NCBI GenBank assembly: GCA_024233345.1
Contig: JACKPT010000001.1
Span: forward strand, 289,276-353,275
Reading direction: 5' to 3'
Length of the DNA: 64,000 bases
Origin: Verrucomicrobiota bacterium
Lineage (GTDB): Bacteria; Verrucomicrobiota; Kiritimatiellia; CAIVKH01
Shown: in pieces, positions 1 to 8,905 of the stretch
How positions within the stretch are numbered: position 1 is the first letter of the stretch
Layout: every line of letters starts with the position of its first letter
The notes under the pieces: model-generated
Told to the model about the DNA's origin: nothing
What the model saw: the letters and a program-made list of their open reading frames with translations, nothing else
Databases searched by the model: none
Position numbers and translations under genes: made by a program

Positions 1-1
1 G

Positions 2-580
2 GAGAAGGAAGCGGCGCGGATTGTCAGTCAGGCGCGGGAAAAGGCGGCGGCGATGATCCGGGAGGCCGAAGAGGGGGCAAAAGCCCACCGTGAAAAGGCC
101 GAGCTGGAGGCACGGCAGTTCACCGAGCGGAGTTTTCAGGCACTGGAGCAGGCCTCTCGCGATGTGTTGATCACGGTGGGACAGAGTGTGGAACGGTTGC
201 TGCGGCAGATTGCCGGGGTTGCGGTGGAGGGGGCGATGACCGGCGAGGTGATGCAGCAGATGCTGATCAAACTTGCGGAGGGGTACGCCGCCCATGCCGG
301 AGCGAAGCTGGAGGTGATCCTGGGTGAGGCCGACCGTCAGAAGCTCGAACAGTTTGTTTTCGGCAAGCTGAAGGAGAAGCTGGAGGGCGGTGTGCACTTG
401 ACTGCGGATGCGGCGATGACCCAGGGCTTCCGGGTACAGTGGAACGGTGAAACCGCGGTCCATGATTTCAGCCAGGAGGCCATCGCGGACGCCCTGAGTG
501 CATTCCTGCGGCCCAAGCTGGCCGAGGTGATTCACCGGGTGGCGCGGGAAACCACCCAGTCGCCGAGTGCGAGCGCATGA
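2..580 (+). CDS. atpE: V-type ATP synthase subunit E (5'-truncated by window edge)
   Basis: Peripheral-stalk subunit of the V/A-type ATPase, which links the catalytic A/B head to membrane subunit I. The frame is already open at base 2, so the true start lies outside the window; an internal ATG at 53 is not the likely start. The visible part opens with a charged, alanine-rich helix of the kind expected for the E/G stalk coiled coil, then a globular C-terminal half. Its TGA overlaps the ATG of the next gene (ATGA). The assignment rests on stalk-like composition plus position at the head of an E-DUF2764-A-B-D-I-K operon. The symbol follows V-type naming and is not F-type atpE. Confidence 0.85.
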   Translation, partial: EKEAARIVSQAREKAAAMIREAEEGAKAHREKAELEARQFTERSFQALEQASRDVLITVGQSVERLLRQIAGVAVEGAMTGEVMQQMLIKLAEGYAAHAGAKLEVILGEADRQKLEQFVFGKLKEKLEGGVHLTADAAMTQGFRVQWNGETAVHDFSQEAIADALSAFLRPKLAEVIHRVARETTQSPSASA

Positions 581-1155
581 AATACGGGTATTTCGCGGCC
601 AGTCTCCCAACCTTGACCTTCGGGGCGCCCGCGCCGATGGATCTGGAGACCTTTGTCGCGGAGTGCCAGCGTCAATTGGCGCCCGAAGCGTTTGGGGAAG
701 TGGAAGCGCTGGCCTTGGGCAAGCCCGCCCCTTCGGAATCGCCCTCGGCCTTCTTTTGTGAGTGGCGCCAGGGTATGATCCAGATGCGCAATGCCATCGT
801 GGGGGCCCGGGCCTCCCGTCAACCGGTGGCGGTGGATGAAAAGAAATTGGTCCGGCCTCATGCCGGTTATCGGGTCTGGCTGGAGGATGGGGTGCAGGAT
901 GCCTTTTCCCGTTCCACCCCGCTGGAGCGGGAACAGGCCCTGGACCGGTTGCGGTGGACCTATGCGGACGAGCTGTCCCGTTCCGCCCCGTTTGATCTGC
1001 CGGCCATACTCGCGTATACGGTCAAGTTGTCGATCAGCCTGCGCTGGCAGGCCATGACCGAGGAAAAGGGCGGGGAAAAACTGGATGAATTACTCAATGC
1101 GGTGATGACCACGTCGGACGAGGTCAAAGGTTGGCTGGCTCTCGCCAGCATGTAA
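577..1155 (+). CDS. DUF2764 family protein of the V-ATPase operon
   Basis: A 192-aa soluble protein starting MKYGYFAASLPTL, the N-terminal signature of the DUF2764 family. Members sit between the E and A subunit genes in V-ATPase operons of Chlamydiae and other PVC bacteria. No catalytic motif is visible. It is the only extra protein between E and A here, and genes for the central-stalk subunits C and F are not seen in the visible part of the operon. By position it may fill an assembly or stalk role, but that is inference. Start overlaps the atpE stop by 4 bp; the stop lies 44 bp before the atpA start. Confidence 0.85.
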   Translation: MKYGYFAASLPTLTFGAPAPMDLETFVAECQRQLAPEAFGEVEALALGKPAPSESPSAFFCEWRQGMIQMRNAIVGARASRQPVAVDEKKLVRPHAGYRVWLEDGVQDAFSRSTPLEREQALDRLRWTYADELSRSAPFDLPAILAYTVKLSISLRWQAMTEEKGGEKLDELLNAVMTTSDEVKGWLALASM

Positions 1156-1199
1156 CTGAGCGGGAAGATACGAGACGACAAGAACGGAATCGGAATATC

Positions 1200-2936
1200 A
1201 TGACGGAAACGAATGTCGGAACCATTGTCGGGGTGAGCGGAAACCTGGTCAAAGTGAAGTTTGATCATCCGGTCATGCAGAATGAAGTGGGGTACGCCTC
1301 TACCGGGGATGCCGACCTGAAGGCGGAGGTCATTCGGGTGCGGGGGAACATCGCCGACCTTCAGGTGTTTGAAGACACCACAGATCTGCGGGTCGGGGGC
1401 CAGGTCTCCTTTACCGGGGAGCTGCTCAGTGTCGAGCTGGGGCCGGGCCTGCTCGGCAGTATTTATGACGGTCTGCAGAATCCGCTGCCGGACCTCGCGG
1501 CGGAATGCGGCTATTTCCTGCAGCGTGGCAAGTACTTGCCGGGGTTGAACCGGTCGCGGGAGTGGACCTTCAAGCCGGTGGCTAAGGCTGGAGAGACGAT
1601 CACCTCCGGGGGCACCCTCGGAACGGTCCCGGAAGGAATTTTTGATCACCGGATCATGGTGCCCTTCCGGTGGACCGAGCCCCATACCGTGGTGTCGATC
1701 GCGGCGGCGGGCTCTTACACGGTGGACCAGGTGGTGGCTACACTCAAGGATCCCCGGGGGCAGGAAAAGCAGGTGACCATGGTACAGACCTGGCCGGTCA
1801 AGATGCCGATCAAGGCCTATGCGGAGCGACTGCGTCCGGCCGACCCGCTGGTGACCCAGGTGCGGATTATCGATACATTTTTCCCGGTGGCCCGGGGCGG
1901 CACCTATTGCATTCCCGGTCCGTTTGGCGCGGGCAAGACGGTGCTCCAGCAGATCACCAGCCGGAACGCCGACGTGGATATTGTGATTGTCGCCGCCTGT
2001 GGCGAGCGGGCGGGCGAGGTGGTGGAAACCCTGCGGGAATTCCCCGAACTGACCGATCCCCGGACCGGCAAGAGCCTGATGGAGCGGACCCTGATCATTT
2101 GTAACACCAGCTCGATGCCGGTGGCGGCCCGCGAGGCCTCGGTCTATACTGCGGTGACCATGGCGGAGTACTACCGCCAGATGGGGCTGCATGTACTGCT
2201 GCTGGCCGATTCCACATCCCGCTGGGCTCAGGCCCTGCGCGAAGTGTCGGGGCGGCTCGAGGAAATTCCCGGCGAGGAGGCGTTCCCGGCCTATCTCGAA
2301 TCGGTGATCGCCTCCTTTTATGAGCGGGGCGGGGTGGTCAAGCTGAAGGACGGATCGACCGGTTCGGTGACCATCGGCGGCACCGTCAGTCCGGCGGGAG
2401 GGAACTTTGAAGAGCCGGTCACACAGAGTACCCTCAAGGTGGTGGGGGCATTTCACGGACTGTCCCGCGAGCGCTCGGATGCCCGCCGGTACCCGGCGAT
2501 TCACCCTTTGGAGAGCTGGAGCAAGTATGAAGGGGTGGCCGATACCGAGGGCGTTGCCTATGCCCGAAACATTCTCCGCGATGGCAATGAGGTCAGCCAG
2601 ATGATGAAGGTGGTGGGTGAGGAGGGAACCTCGATCGATGACTTCCTCATGTACCTCAAGGGGGAATATGTGGATGCCGTCTACCTCCAGCAGGATGCGT
2701 TTGACCCGGTGGATGCGGCCGCGCCCGCCGACCGGCAGAAATATTTCTTTGCGCGCATCCAGAAGATTTTGAAAACCAGGATGAACTTCAGCGAAAAAGA
2801 TGCTGCCCGGTCGTTTTTCCAGCGCCTGACCCAGATGACCAAGGACTGGAACCGGATTCCCATGGATGCGCCGGAATTCAAGGCGAAGGAATCGGAAATC
2901 GAACAGGCGGTCACGGAGGTGACGGATTATGCGTAA
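1200..2936 (+). CDS. atpA: V-type ATP synthase catalytic subunit A
   Basis: Catalytic nucleotide-binding subunit of the rotary V/A-type ATPase. The 578-aa product has the usual length and the order beta-barrel, family-specific bulge region (about residues 110-190), then the nucleotide-binding domain with P-loop GPFGAGKT at about residues 240-247. The downstream motif LLLADSTSRWAQALRE is characteristic of V/A-type A subunits. ATG at 1200 is preferred over the in-frame ATG at 1131, because the protein then starts MTETNVGTIVGVSGNLV as in homologues and does not overlap the DUF2764 gene. The last 8 bp overlap atpB. Confidence 0.97.
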   Translation: MTETNVGTIVGVSGNLVKVKFDHPVMQNEVGYASTGDADLKAEVIRVRGNIADLQVFEDTTDLRVGGQVSFTGELLSVELGPGLLGSIYDGLQNPLPDLAAECGYFLQRGKYLPGLNRSREWTFKPVAKAGETITSGGTLGTVPEGIFDHRIMVPFRWTEPHTVVSIAAAGSYTVDQVVATLKDPRGQEKQVTMVQTWPVKMPIKAYAERLRPADPLVTQVRIIDTFFPVARGGTYCIPGPFGAGKTVLQQITSRNADVDIVIVAACGERAGEVVETLREFPELTDPRTGKSLMERTLIICNTSSMPVAAREASVYTAVTMAEYYRQMGLHVLLLADSTSRWAQALREVSGRLEEIPGEEAFPAYLESVIASFYERGGVVKLKDGSTGSVTIGGTVSPAGGNFEEPVTQSTLKVVGAFHGLSRERSDARRYPAIHPLESWSKYEGVADTEGVAYARNILRDGNEVSQMMKVVGEEGTSIDDFLMYLKGEYVDAVYLQQDAFDPVDAAAPADRQKYFFARIQKILKTRMNFSEKDAARSFFQRLTQMTKDWNRIPMDAPEFKAKESEIEQAVTEVTDYA

Positions 2937-4227
2937 GGTGTACCAGAAGGTTGAACAGATCGCGGGCAGCGTGATTGTGGTCCGGGCCGAGGGAGTCGGC
3001 TACCGGGAATTGGCGATGGTCACCTCGCCGATGGGTCATTCCCTCGCCCAGGTCATCCGGCTCGAAGGCGATCAGGTGTATCTACAGGTCTTTGCCGGCA
3101 GCCGGGGGATTTCCACCGATGCCCAGGTCCAGTTCCTCGGGCGCACCATGCAAGTGCCGTTTTCCGATGCCCTGCTGGGCCGGGTTTTTACCGGCAGCGG
3201 CGAGCCCCGGGACAAGGGCCCGGCGATCGAGGAAAATCCCACCCCGATCGGGGGACCGTCCGCCAACCCGGCCAAGCGGGTGATTCCCCGCAATATGGTG
3301 CGGACCGGCATCCCGATGATCGATGTGTTTAATACCCTGGTGGAATCCCAGAAGCTCCCGATCTTTTCGGTCGCGGGCGAACCCTACAATCCGCTGCTCG
3401 CCCGGATCGCCATGCAGGCGGAAGTCGATGTGATTGTCCTCGGCGGAATGGGGCTCAAGCATGACGACTACCTGTTCTTCCGGGAAGTGCTGGAAAATCA
3501 GGGCGCGCTGTCCCGGTCGGTGCTGTTTATTCACACCGCGTCCGATCCGGTGGTGGAGTGTCTGATGGTGCCGGATATGGCCCTCGCGGTCGCCGAGCAG
3601 TTCGCGCTACAGGATAAGCGGGTGCTGGTGTTGTTGACCGACATGACCAACTTCGCCGACGCGATGAAGGAGGTCGCCATCACCATGGAGCAGATTCCCT
3701 CCAACCGGGGCTATCCCGGTGACCTGTACAGTCAGCTCGCTTCCCGCTACGAAAAAGCGGTGGACTTTGATACCGCGGGGTCGATCACTATTCTTGCCGT
3801 CACCACCATGCCCGGAGACGATGTGACCCATCCGGTCCCCGACAATACCGGGTACATCACCGAGGGGCAGTTCTATCTCCGCAATGGGCGCATCGAGCCG
3901 TTCGGATCGCTCAGCCGGCTCAAGCAACTGGTGAACAAGGATACCCGCGAGGATCACCGCACCATCATGGACAGCATGATCCAGCTGTATGCGAACTATA
4001 AGGACACGCTGGAAAAACAATCCATGGGCTTCCGAATGAGTGGCTGGGATCAGAAGCTGCTCCGCTACGGACAACAATTTGAGGACGAGATGATGGATCT
4101 GTCCGTCAATATCCCGATCGAGAAAGCCCTCGACCGGGGATGGAAAATTCTGGCCGACTGTTTCGATGCTGCGGAAACCGGCATTCCGACCAAGCTCACC
4201 CAGAAATTCTGGCCCCAGAAGGCGTAA
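2929..4227 (+). CDS. atpB: V-type ATP synthase subunit B
   Basis: Regulatory, non-catalytic nucleotide-binding subunit that alternates with A in the hexameric head. The 432-aa product shows typical B-subunit motifs (RTGIPMIDVFNTLVESQKLP, FSVAGEPYNPLLARI). As expected for a B subunit, the P-loop position (SVAGEPYN) lacks the GKT of a catalytic site. The conserved stretch LTDMTNFADAMKEVA is present. It overlaps atpA by 8 bp and ends 17 bp before the GTG of subunit D, consistent with one transcript. Confidence 0.97.
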   Translation: MRKVYQKVEQIAGSVIVVRAEGVGYRELAMVTSPMGHSLAQVIRLEGDQVYLQVFAGSRGISTDAQVQFLGRTMQVPFSDALLGRVFTGSGEPRDKGPAIEENPTPIGGPSANPAKRVIPRNMVRTGIPMIDVFNTLVESQKLPIFSVAGEPYNPLLARIAMQAEVDVIVLGGMGLKHDDYLFFREVLENQGALSRSVLFIHTASDPVVECLMVPDMALAVAEQFALQDKRVLVLLTDMTNFADAMKEVAITMEQIPSNRGYPGDLYSQLASRYEKAVDFDTAGSITILAVTTMPGDDVTHPVPDNTGYITEGQFYLRNGRIEPFGSLSRLKQLVNKDTREDHRTIMDSMIQLYANYKDTLEKQSMGFRMSGWDQKLLRYGQQFEDEMMDLSVNIPIEKALDRGWKILADCFDAAETGIPTKLTQKFWPQKA

Positions 4228-4244
4228 CCGAATCCGGACCGACC

Positions 4245-4844
4245 GTGGCAAAGATCAAACATACCAAGAACGAGCTGAAGGCCCAGCGAGACGGGCTGAA
4301 ACGGTTCCGTCGTTATCTGCCCACCCTGCAGTTGAAAAAACAGCAGTTGCAGATGGAGATGCGCCAGCTCGATCAGCGGATTGAGGAAAAGGCCGCCGAG
4401 GAGCGGCGGTTGCGGGACGACCTGGCCAGTTGGGTCAAGCTGTACTCGGAGCCGATCGACCTCGCGACCTATCTGCATGTTCATGAAGTAAAAACCAGCC
4501 ACGGAAATATCGCGGGGGTGACGATCCCGGTGCTGAACGAGGTGGTGTTCGAACGGTTGACGCCCGATCTTTACGAAACCCCGCCGTGGATTGACGATGG
4601 ACTCGATGCCGCTTCCAAACTGCTGCGCCTGCGCATCGAGTGGGGGATTCTCCAGGAGCAACACCGGCTTCTCGCCGAGGAACTCCGGGTTACCAGCCAG
4701 CGGGTGAACCTGTTCGAGAAGGTCAAGATTCCCGAGGCCCGCGAAAATATCCGGGTCATCCGGATTTTCCTCGGCGACATGCAGACCTCGGAAGTGGCCC
4801 GGGGCAAGATTGCCAAAAAGAAGTCGGTGGGGGTGGATACATGA
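4245..4844 (+). CDS. atpD: V-type ATP synthase subunit D (central rotor stalk)
   Basis: Central-stalk rotor subunit that turns inside the A3B3 head. The GTG at 4245 gives a 199-aa protein starting VAKIKHTKNELKAQRD, matching the helical N-terminus of D subunits; an upstream in-frame ATG at 4140 would run deep into atpB. N- and C-terminal helices rich in K/R/E/Q form the expected antiparallel coiled coil, and the C-terminus ends with basic residues. The TGA at 4842-4844 overlaps the ATG of subunit I. Confidence 0.93.
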   Translation: MAKIKHTKNELKAQRDGLKRFRRYLPTLQLKKQQLQMEMRQLDQRIEEKAAEERRLRDDLASWVKLYSEPIDLATYLHVHEVKTSHGNIAGVTIPVLNEVVFERLTPDLYETPPWIDDGLDAASKLLRLRIEWGILQEQHRLLAEELRVTSQRVNLFEKVKIPEARENIRVIRIFLGDMQTSEVARGKIAKKKSVGVDT

Positions 4845-6613
4845 TTGTTTCCATGGACCGGGTTACCCTGATCTGCCTCGCCTCGGACCGTAACCGAAGC
4901 CTCAAGGAACTGCAAAAAATCGGGGTGGTGCATGTCCGCAACCTGCAGATTCCCGACAGCCGGGATCTCGATGTGTCCCGCACGCATCTCATGCAGGTCC
5001 GCCGGGTGCTGGAAGTGCTTCCGAAAAAGTCCGACCGCGCCCCCTCCGGCCTGACTGCGGATGTCGTGGTCAGCATCCTCTGGACCCTGATGCAGGAGCG
5101 AAAGGAAATCGAGGACGAGCTATCCGACCTCCGCCAGGAGGAAAGGCGGATCGAACCGCTGGGGGCATTCAATCCCGAGCAGATCCGGGACTTGGCCCGG
5201 CATGGCGTGTTGATCAAGCTGATCCAGGCCTCGCCCGACAAGCCGGTGACATTGCCCGAAGGCTGGGTGCAACAGTTGATTCATGAGACCAAGGAGTCCC
5301 GTTATCTGGCCTGCTTTGGGCGTACGCCCGGCGAGGTGAGTGGCGGGGTCGAAATCCGGCTGCCGACCCGGTCGCTGGTCCGGATTCGCGAACGCATACA
5401 GGAACTGGAGGCGAGGATCCAGGAAACCGACGAAACCATTGCCCACCATGACGGCGATTATGCGGTGGTCGCGGATATCGCCCGCCAACTCGAGGAGCGG
5501 GTGCAGTTTCTGGATGCCCGCGAAGGCATGGGGAACGCGGCACCCATTGCCTACCTGCGGGGATACTGTCCAGTGGAGGATAGTCCGAAACTGCTGGCTG
5601 CCGCCCAAACGCAGGGGTGGGGGATTTCCATTGAGAAGCCCGATGACGACGAGGAAGTACCGACCCTGATCCGCAATCCCAAATGGGTGGAACCGATCCG
5701 GGCTGTGCTGGAAGGGATCAATATCCTGCCCGGCTACAAGGAAGTCGACATCAGCGCGGCGTTTCTTGTTTTTCTCAGTCTGTTCTTTGCGATGCTGATC
5801 GGGGATGCCGGCTATGGGCTTCTGTTTATCGGATTGACCTGGTTTGCGCGCCGCAAGGCCCCCCGGGCGCCCGCCTACATCTTTCACCTCTTGTACCTGA
5901 CCAGTATCTGTACCGTGATCTGGGGAACCCTGACCGGGGTCTGGTTCGGAGCCTCCGGTTTACCCGCGCTGCTGGAGGATGCCAAAGTCGGCTGGCTCGG
6001 ATCCGATCAGAACCTGATGAAATTCTGCTTCTTTATCGGGGCGATTCACCTGACCATCGCGCATCTCTGGAATGCCGTGCGGTTTGGCAAAACGCCCGCC
6101 ACCCTCGCCCAGTTCGGATGGATCGGCACGACCTGGACCATGTTCTTTGCCGCCCGCAATATGGTGCTGGGCGAACCCTACCCGCCGGGCATCGGCTGGG
6201 TATTTGTCGGCTCCATACTGCTGATTCTGCTGTTCATGACCCCGCCGGCGAAATTGAAGAGTGAATGGTTCAACCATGTGATGCTCCCGTTGAACCTGGT
6301 CAGCAACTTTGTCGATGTGGTGTCCTATCTTCGTCTGTTCGCGGTGGGTTCCGCCTCGTTTGCGGTGGCGGCCGCGTTCAACCACATGGCGATCGGCAAT
6401 GGCATCAACAGCGTGCTGGGCGGGTTGATTGCCGCCCTGATTCTGTTTGCCGGTCACGGCTTGAATATCATTCTCGGTGCGATGGGAATCCTGGTCCACG
6501 GGGTGCGCTTGAATACCCTCGAGTTTTCCTCGCACCTGGGCATGCAGTGGGCGGGATATCCGTTTGCACCTCTGGCCCGCAAGGCGGACCGGGAACAACC
6601 GTCAAAGTCATAA
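4841..6613 (+). CDS. atpI: V-type ATP synthase subunit I (membrane stator)
   Basis: Membrane stator subunit that provides the ion half-channels next to the K ring. The 590-aa product has a soluble coiled-coil half (about residues 1-310) and a C-terminal half with about seven or eight hydrophobic segments. The junction FFAMLIGDAGYGLLF is a classic subunit I/a motif, and SYLRLFAVGSASFAVAAAFN in the last membrane region carries the conserved arginine expected to face the ring carboxylate. ATG at 4841 sits in the ATGA overlap with atpD; the longer frame from 4640 would overlap atpD by 200 bp and is rejected. Confidence 0.95.
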   Translation: MIVSMDRVTLICLASDRNRSLKELQKIGVVHVRNLQIPDSRDLDVSRTHLMQVRRVLEVLPKKSDRAPSGLTADVVVSILWTLMQERKEIEDELSDLRQEERRIEPLGAFNPEQIRDLARHGVLIKLIQASPDKPVTLPEGWVQQLIHETKESRYLACFGRTPGEVSGGVEIRLPTRSLVRIRERIQELEARIQETDETIAHHDGDYAVVADIARQLEERVQFLDAREGMGNAAPIAYLRGYCPVEDSPKLLAAAQTQGWGISIEKPDDDEEVPTLIRNPKWVEPIRAVLEGINILPGYKEVDISAAFLVFLSLFFAMLIGDAGYGLLFIGLTWFARRKAPRAPAYIFHLLYLTSICTVIWGTLTGVWFGASGLPALLEDAKVGWLGSDQNLMKFCFFIGAIHLTIAHLWNAVRFGKTPATLAQFGWIGTTWTMFFAARNMVLGEPYPPGIGWVFVGSILLILLFMTPPAKLKSEWFNHVMLPLNLVSNFVDVVSYLRLFAVGSASFAVAAAFNHMAIGNGINSVLGGLIAALILFAGHGLNIILGAMGILVHGVRLNTLEFSSHLGMQWAGYPFAPLARKADREQPSKS

Positions 6614-6649
6614 AAAATATCACATCGATGGATACGAAAGGGGAATACT

Positions 6650-7105
6650 ATGGAAGCTGAATTGATGATGGGTTATGGAAAATTTGGTGCCGCTGCGGCA
6701 CTGGCGTTTGCAGCAATGGGGTCCGCGCTCGGAACCGGGCTTGCCGGGGCCTCCGCAGTGGGGGCGTGGAAGCGCTGCTTTGCCCAGAGCAAGGCCGCCC
6801 CATTCATTCTCGTGACGTTTGTGGGGGCTCCCCTGTCCCAAACGATTTACGGAATGATCCTGATGAACAGCATTGTTGCCGCCGTTGCGGAAACCCCGAC
6901 CAACTGGCCTGCGATGATCGGTGCGGGGGTATTCGGCGGCATCGCCATGGGCATGTCCGCTTGGTTCCAGGGCCGGGCCGGCGCCGGGGCGGCCGATGCA
7001 CTCGGCGAAACCGGGAAGGGTTTCGGTAACTACCTCATGGTCCTCGGAGTCATCGAAACCGTGGCCCTGTTCGTCATGGTGTTCATTACCGCGGCGATCA
7101 AGTAG
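6650..7105 (+). CDS. atpK: V-type ATP synthase subunit K (proteolipid ring)
   Basis: Proteolipid of the rotor ring. The 151-aa product carries four transmembrane helices as two c-like hairpins. Only the second hairpin has the ion-binding acid, Glu136 in GVIETVALF; the first has Gln64 in APLSQTIYG. Ser63, Gln64, Gln107 and Glu136 line up with Thr64, Gln65, Gln110 and Glu139 of the Enterococcus hirae Na+ ring, which suggests Na+ coupling (inference). It lies 36 bp after atpI, with an AAGGGGAA ribosome site upstream of the ATG. Confidence 0.95.
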   Translation: MEAELMMGYGKFGAAAALAFAAMGSALGTGLAGASAVGAWKRCFAQSKAAPFILVTFVGAPLSQTIYGMILMNSIVAAVAETPTNWPAMIGAGVFGGIAMGMSAWFQGRAGAGAADALGETGKGFGNYLMVLGVIETVALFVMVFITAAIK

Positions 7106-7247
7106 GCGGCCGTATGCGCTGACCGAAGGCAATGGAACCTCTGGCCCGGGTGGGGTCGAGGCTGACGGAATGGGCCGGGCAAGCCGGTTCATGTCGCCAG
7201 ACCCCGGGGCTGGCTTGAACACGAATGCATCAACCCCAGGAGCTATC

Positions 7248-7580
7248 ATGAATCAAAAAGGATTGTTGGGAGCGCTCTTTGACCTTTCCTTCTCGGAGTT
7301 TGTCACCACCCGGGTCATCAAGGTACTCTTTATCATCGGCATTGTGTTCGCCGGATTCGGTGCACTTACCCTGCTGGTGAGTGGCTTCAGCAGCGGGTTT
7401 GGCAAAGGACTGCTGATGTTGATTCTTTCCCCTCTGGTCTTTCTGCTCTATGTGCTCGGCGCCAGGATCTGGTGCGAGATCATCATTGTGGTTTTTCGTA
7501 TCGCCGAGAACACCGCCCGCATCGCCAATACACCCCGTCCACCGGCCAGTCCGGAAGCTCCGGTAGAGCATCAGGACTGA
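7248..7580 (+). CDS. DUF4282 domain membrane protein
   Basis: A 110-aa protein with two long hydrophobic segments (about residues 22-45 and 52-75). The sequence around FDLSFSEFVTTRVIKVLF and GARIWCEIIIVVFRIAENT is typical of the DUF4282 family of small membrane proteins of unknown role. The ATG at 7248 follows CCAGGAG; a longer frame from 6921 overlaps atpK and is not credible. It follows the V-ATPase operon after 142 bp with no obvious terminator between, so it may be co-transcribed. A strong hairpin lies just after its stop. Confidence 0.85.
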   Translation: MNQKGLLGALFDLSFSEFVTTRVIKVLFIIGIVFAGFGALTLLVSGFSSGFGKGLLMLILSPLVFLLYVLGARIWCEIIIVVFRIAENTARIANTPRPPASPEAPVEHQD

Positions 7581-7586
7581 TTCGCC

Positions 7587-7616
7587 GCTGGCCCGGCGCA
7601 TGATGCCGGGGCCAGC
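7587..7616 (+). terminator. GC-rich hairpin after the DUF4282 gene
   Basis: GCTGGCCC and GGGCCAGC form a perfect 8-bp stem, extended by an inner GGC/GCC with one bulged G. It begins 7 bp after the stop codon. There is no T-run, so it is either a weak intrinsic terminator or a transcript-stabilising 3' hairpin ending the V-ATPase operon. Confidence 0.5.
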
Positions 7617-7702
7617 CTCGCCTCGAGCGGGAGGGGGTGGTTCCCCGCTCCGCCCCGGATTTTACCTGGTGGCCCCGCCCCCCCCCTCCGGGGCAACCCC
7701 GT

Positions 7703-7714
7703 CGAAACGTTTCG
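7703..7714. promoter_or_regulatory. LacI/GalR-type operator-like palindrome
   Basis: CGAAACGTTTCG is a perfect 12-bp palindrome with a central CG, the format bound by LacI-family regulators such as Cra and CcpA. It ends 8 bp upstream of the -35 box of the promoter that drives gap-pgk-tpiA. No LacI-family gene lies in this window, so the regulator is unknown and function is inferred from sequence and position. Confidence 0.5.
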
Positions 7715-7722
7715 GATGGGGA

Positions 7723-7751
7723 TTGACGGGGTGGTGCGGGTGCGGTATCAA
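7723..7751 (+). promoter_or_regulatory. Sigma70-type promoter of the gap operon
   Basis: TTGACG (7723-7728) is followed after exactly 17 bp by TATCAA (7746-7751). This would start transcription near 7758, about 60 nt before the gap ATG. Confidence 0.65.
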
Positions 7752-7817
7752 TGCAGGTCAATTTTCCGGTGCTCTGCGCCGGTTTCAACCGAAAGTCAGC
7801 AACAGGAGTATAATCTC

Positions 7818-8831
7818 ATGGCGATTAAAGTCGGCATCAATGGGTTCGGTCGTATCGGCCGTTTGGTTTTTCGTGCGTCGTTGAACAACAGCGCGGTGGA
7901 TGTGGTCGGGATCAATGATCCGTTCATCGATCTGGATTACATGGTGTACATGCTCAAGTATGACACCGTTCACGGCCGGCTGGATGTGGATGTCAGCATT
8001 GCCGACGGCAAGCTGGTGGTCAATGGCAAGGCCATTTCCATTTTCGGCTCGATGAAGCCGGAAGAAATTCCGTGGAGCGAATGCGGGGCGGATTACGTGG
8101 TGGAATCCACCGGCGTATTCACCGACATCGAGAAGGCCAGCGCGCACTTCAAGGGCGGGGCCAAGAAGGTGATCATCTCCGCGCCTTCCAAGGACGCTCC
8201 GATGTTTGTCATGGGGGTCAACCAGGAGAAGTACGCCACCGACATGAACGTGGTTTCCAATGCCTCCTGCACCACCAACTGTCTTGCCCCCATCGCCAAG
8301 GTGGTCAATGACAACTGGGGCATCGTCGAGGGTCTGATGACCACGGTGCACGCGATGACCGCGACCCAGAAGACGGTGGATGGTCCTTCCAAGAAGGATT
8401 GGCGTGGTGGTCGTGCGGCGGCCCACAACATCATTCCCTCGAGCACCGGTGCGGCCAAGGCGGTCGGCAAGGTGATTCCCGAATTGAATGGCAAGCTGAC
8501 CGGGATGGCATTCCGGGTTCCCACCATCGACGTATCGGTGGTGGATCTGACCTGCCGCCTGGCCAAGCCCGCGAGCTACGAGGAGATCAAGGCCGCGATG
8601 AAGGCCGCCAGCGAAGGCGCGATGAAGGGTGTGCTTGCCTACACCGAGGATGCGGTGGTTTCCAGCGACTTCATCGGCGAAGAGTGCACCAGCGTGTTTG
8701 ACGCGGATGCCGGCATCGCCCTCAATGATCAGTTCGTCAAACTGGTTTCGTGGTACGACAATGAGTGGGGCTACTCCAACAAGGTGGTCGACCTGATTGT
8801 CCACATGGCCGGTGTCGACGGGGCGGCGTAA
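7818..8831 (+). CDS. gap: Glyceraldehyde-3-phosphate dehydrogenase, type I
   Basis: Cytoplasmic glycolytic enzyme that oxidises glyceraldehyde-3-phosphate to 1,3-bisphosphoglycerate with NAD+. The ATG at 7818, after AACAGGAG, gives 337 aa, the usual length. Visible are the NAD-binding GINGFGRIGR at the N-terminus, an Asp near residue 33 (INDPF) favouring NAD over NADP, the catalytic Cys at about 151 in SNASCTTNCLAP, and the C-terminal SWYDNEWGYSNKV. It is the first gene of a gap-pgk-tpiA-secG cluster. Confidence 0.98.
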   Translation: MAIKVGINGFGRIGRLVFRASLNNSAVDVVGINDPFIDLDYMVYMLKYDTVHGRLDVDVSIADGKLVVNGKAISIFGSMKPEEIPWSECGADYVVESTGVFTDIEKASAHFKGGAKKVIISAPSKDAPMFVMGVNQEKYATDMNVVSNASCTTNCLAPIAKVVNDNWGIVEGLMTTVHAMTATQKTVDGPSKKDWRGGRAAAHNIIPSSTGAAKAVGKVIPELNGKLTGMAFRVPTIDVSVVDLTCRLAKPASYEEIKAAMKAASEGAMKGVLAYTEDAVVSSDFIGEECTSVFDADAGIALNDQFVKLVSWYDNEWGYSNKVVDLIVHMAGVDGAA

Positions 8832-8905
8832 GCTACCGCTGATTCCGGAGACCTCGACCAGCAACAGGATGTATCGTTCGCGGTGAACCCCGCGGCGGAG
8901 GAAGT

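Noticed and set aside
960..2504. 514-aa open frame on the minus strand
   Set aside because: It lies entirely antisense to DUF2764 and V-ATPase subunit A, has low-complexity His/Arg/Gly-rich text and no family pattern; it is a GC-driven shadow.
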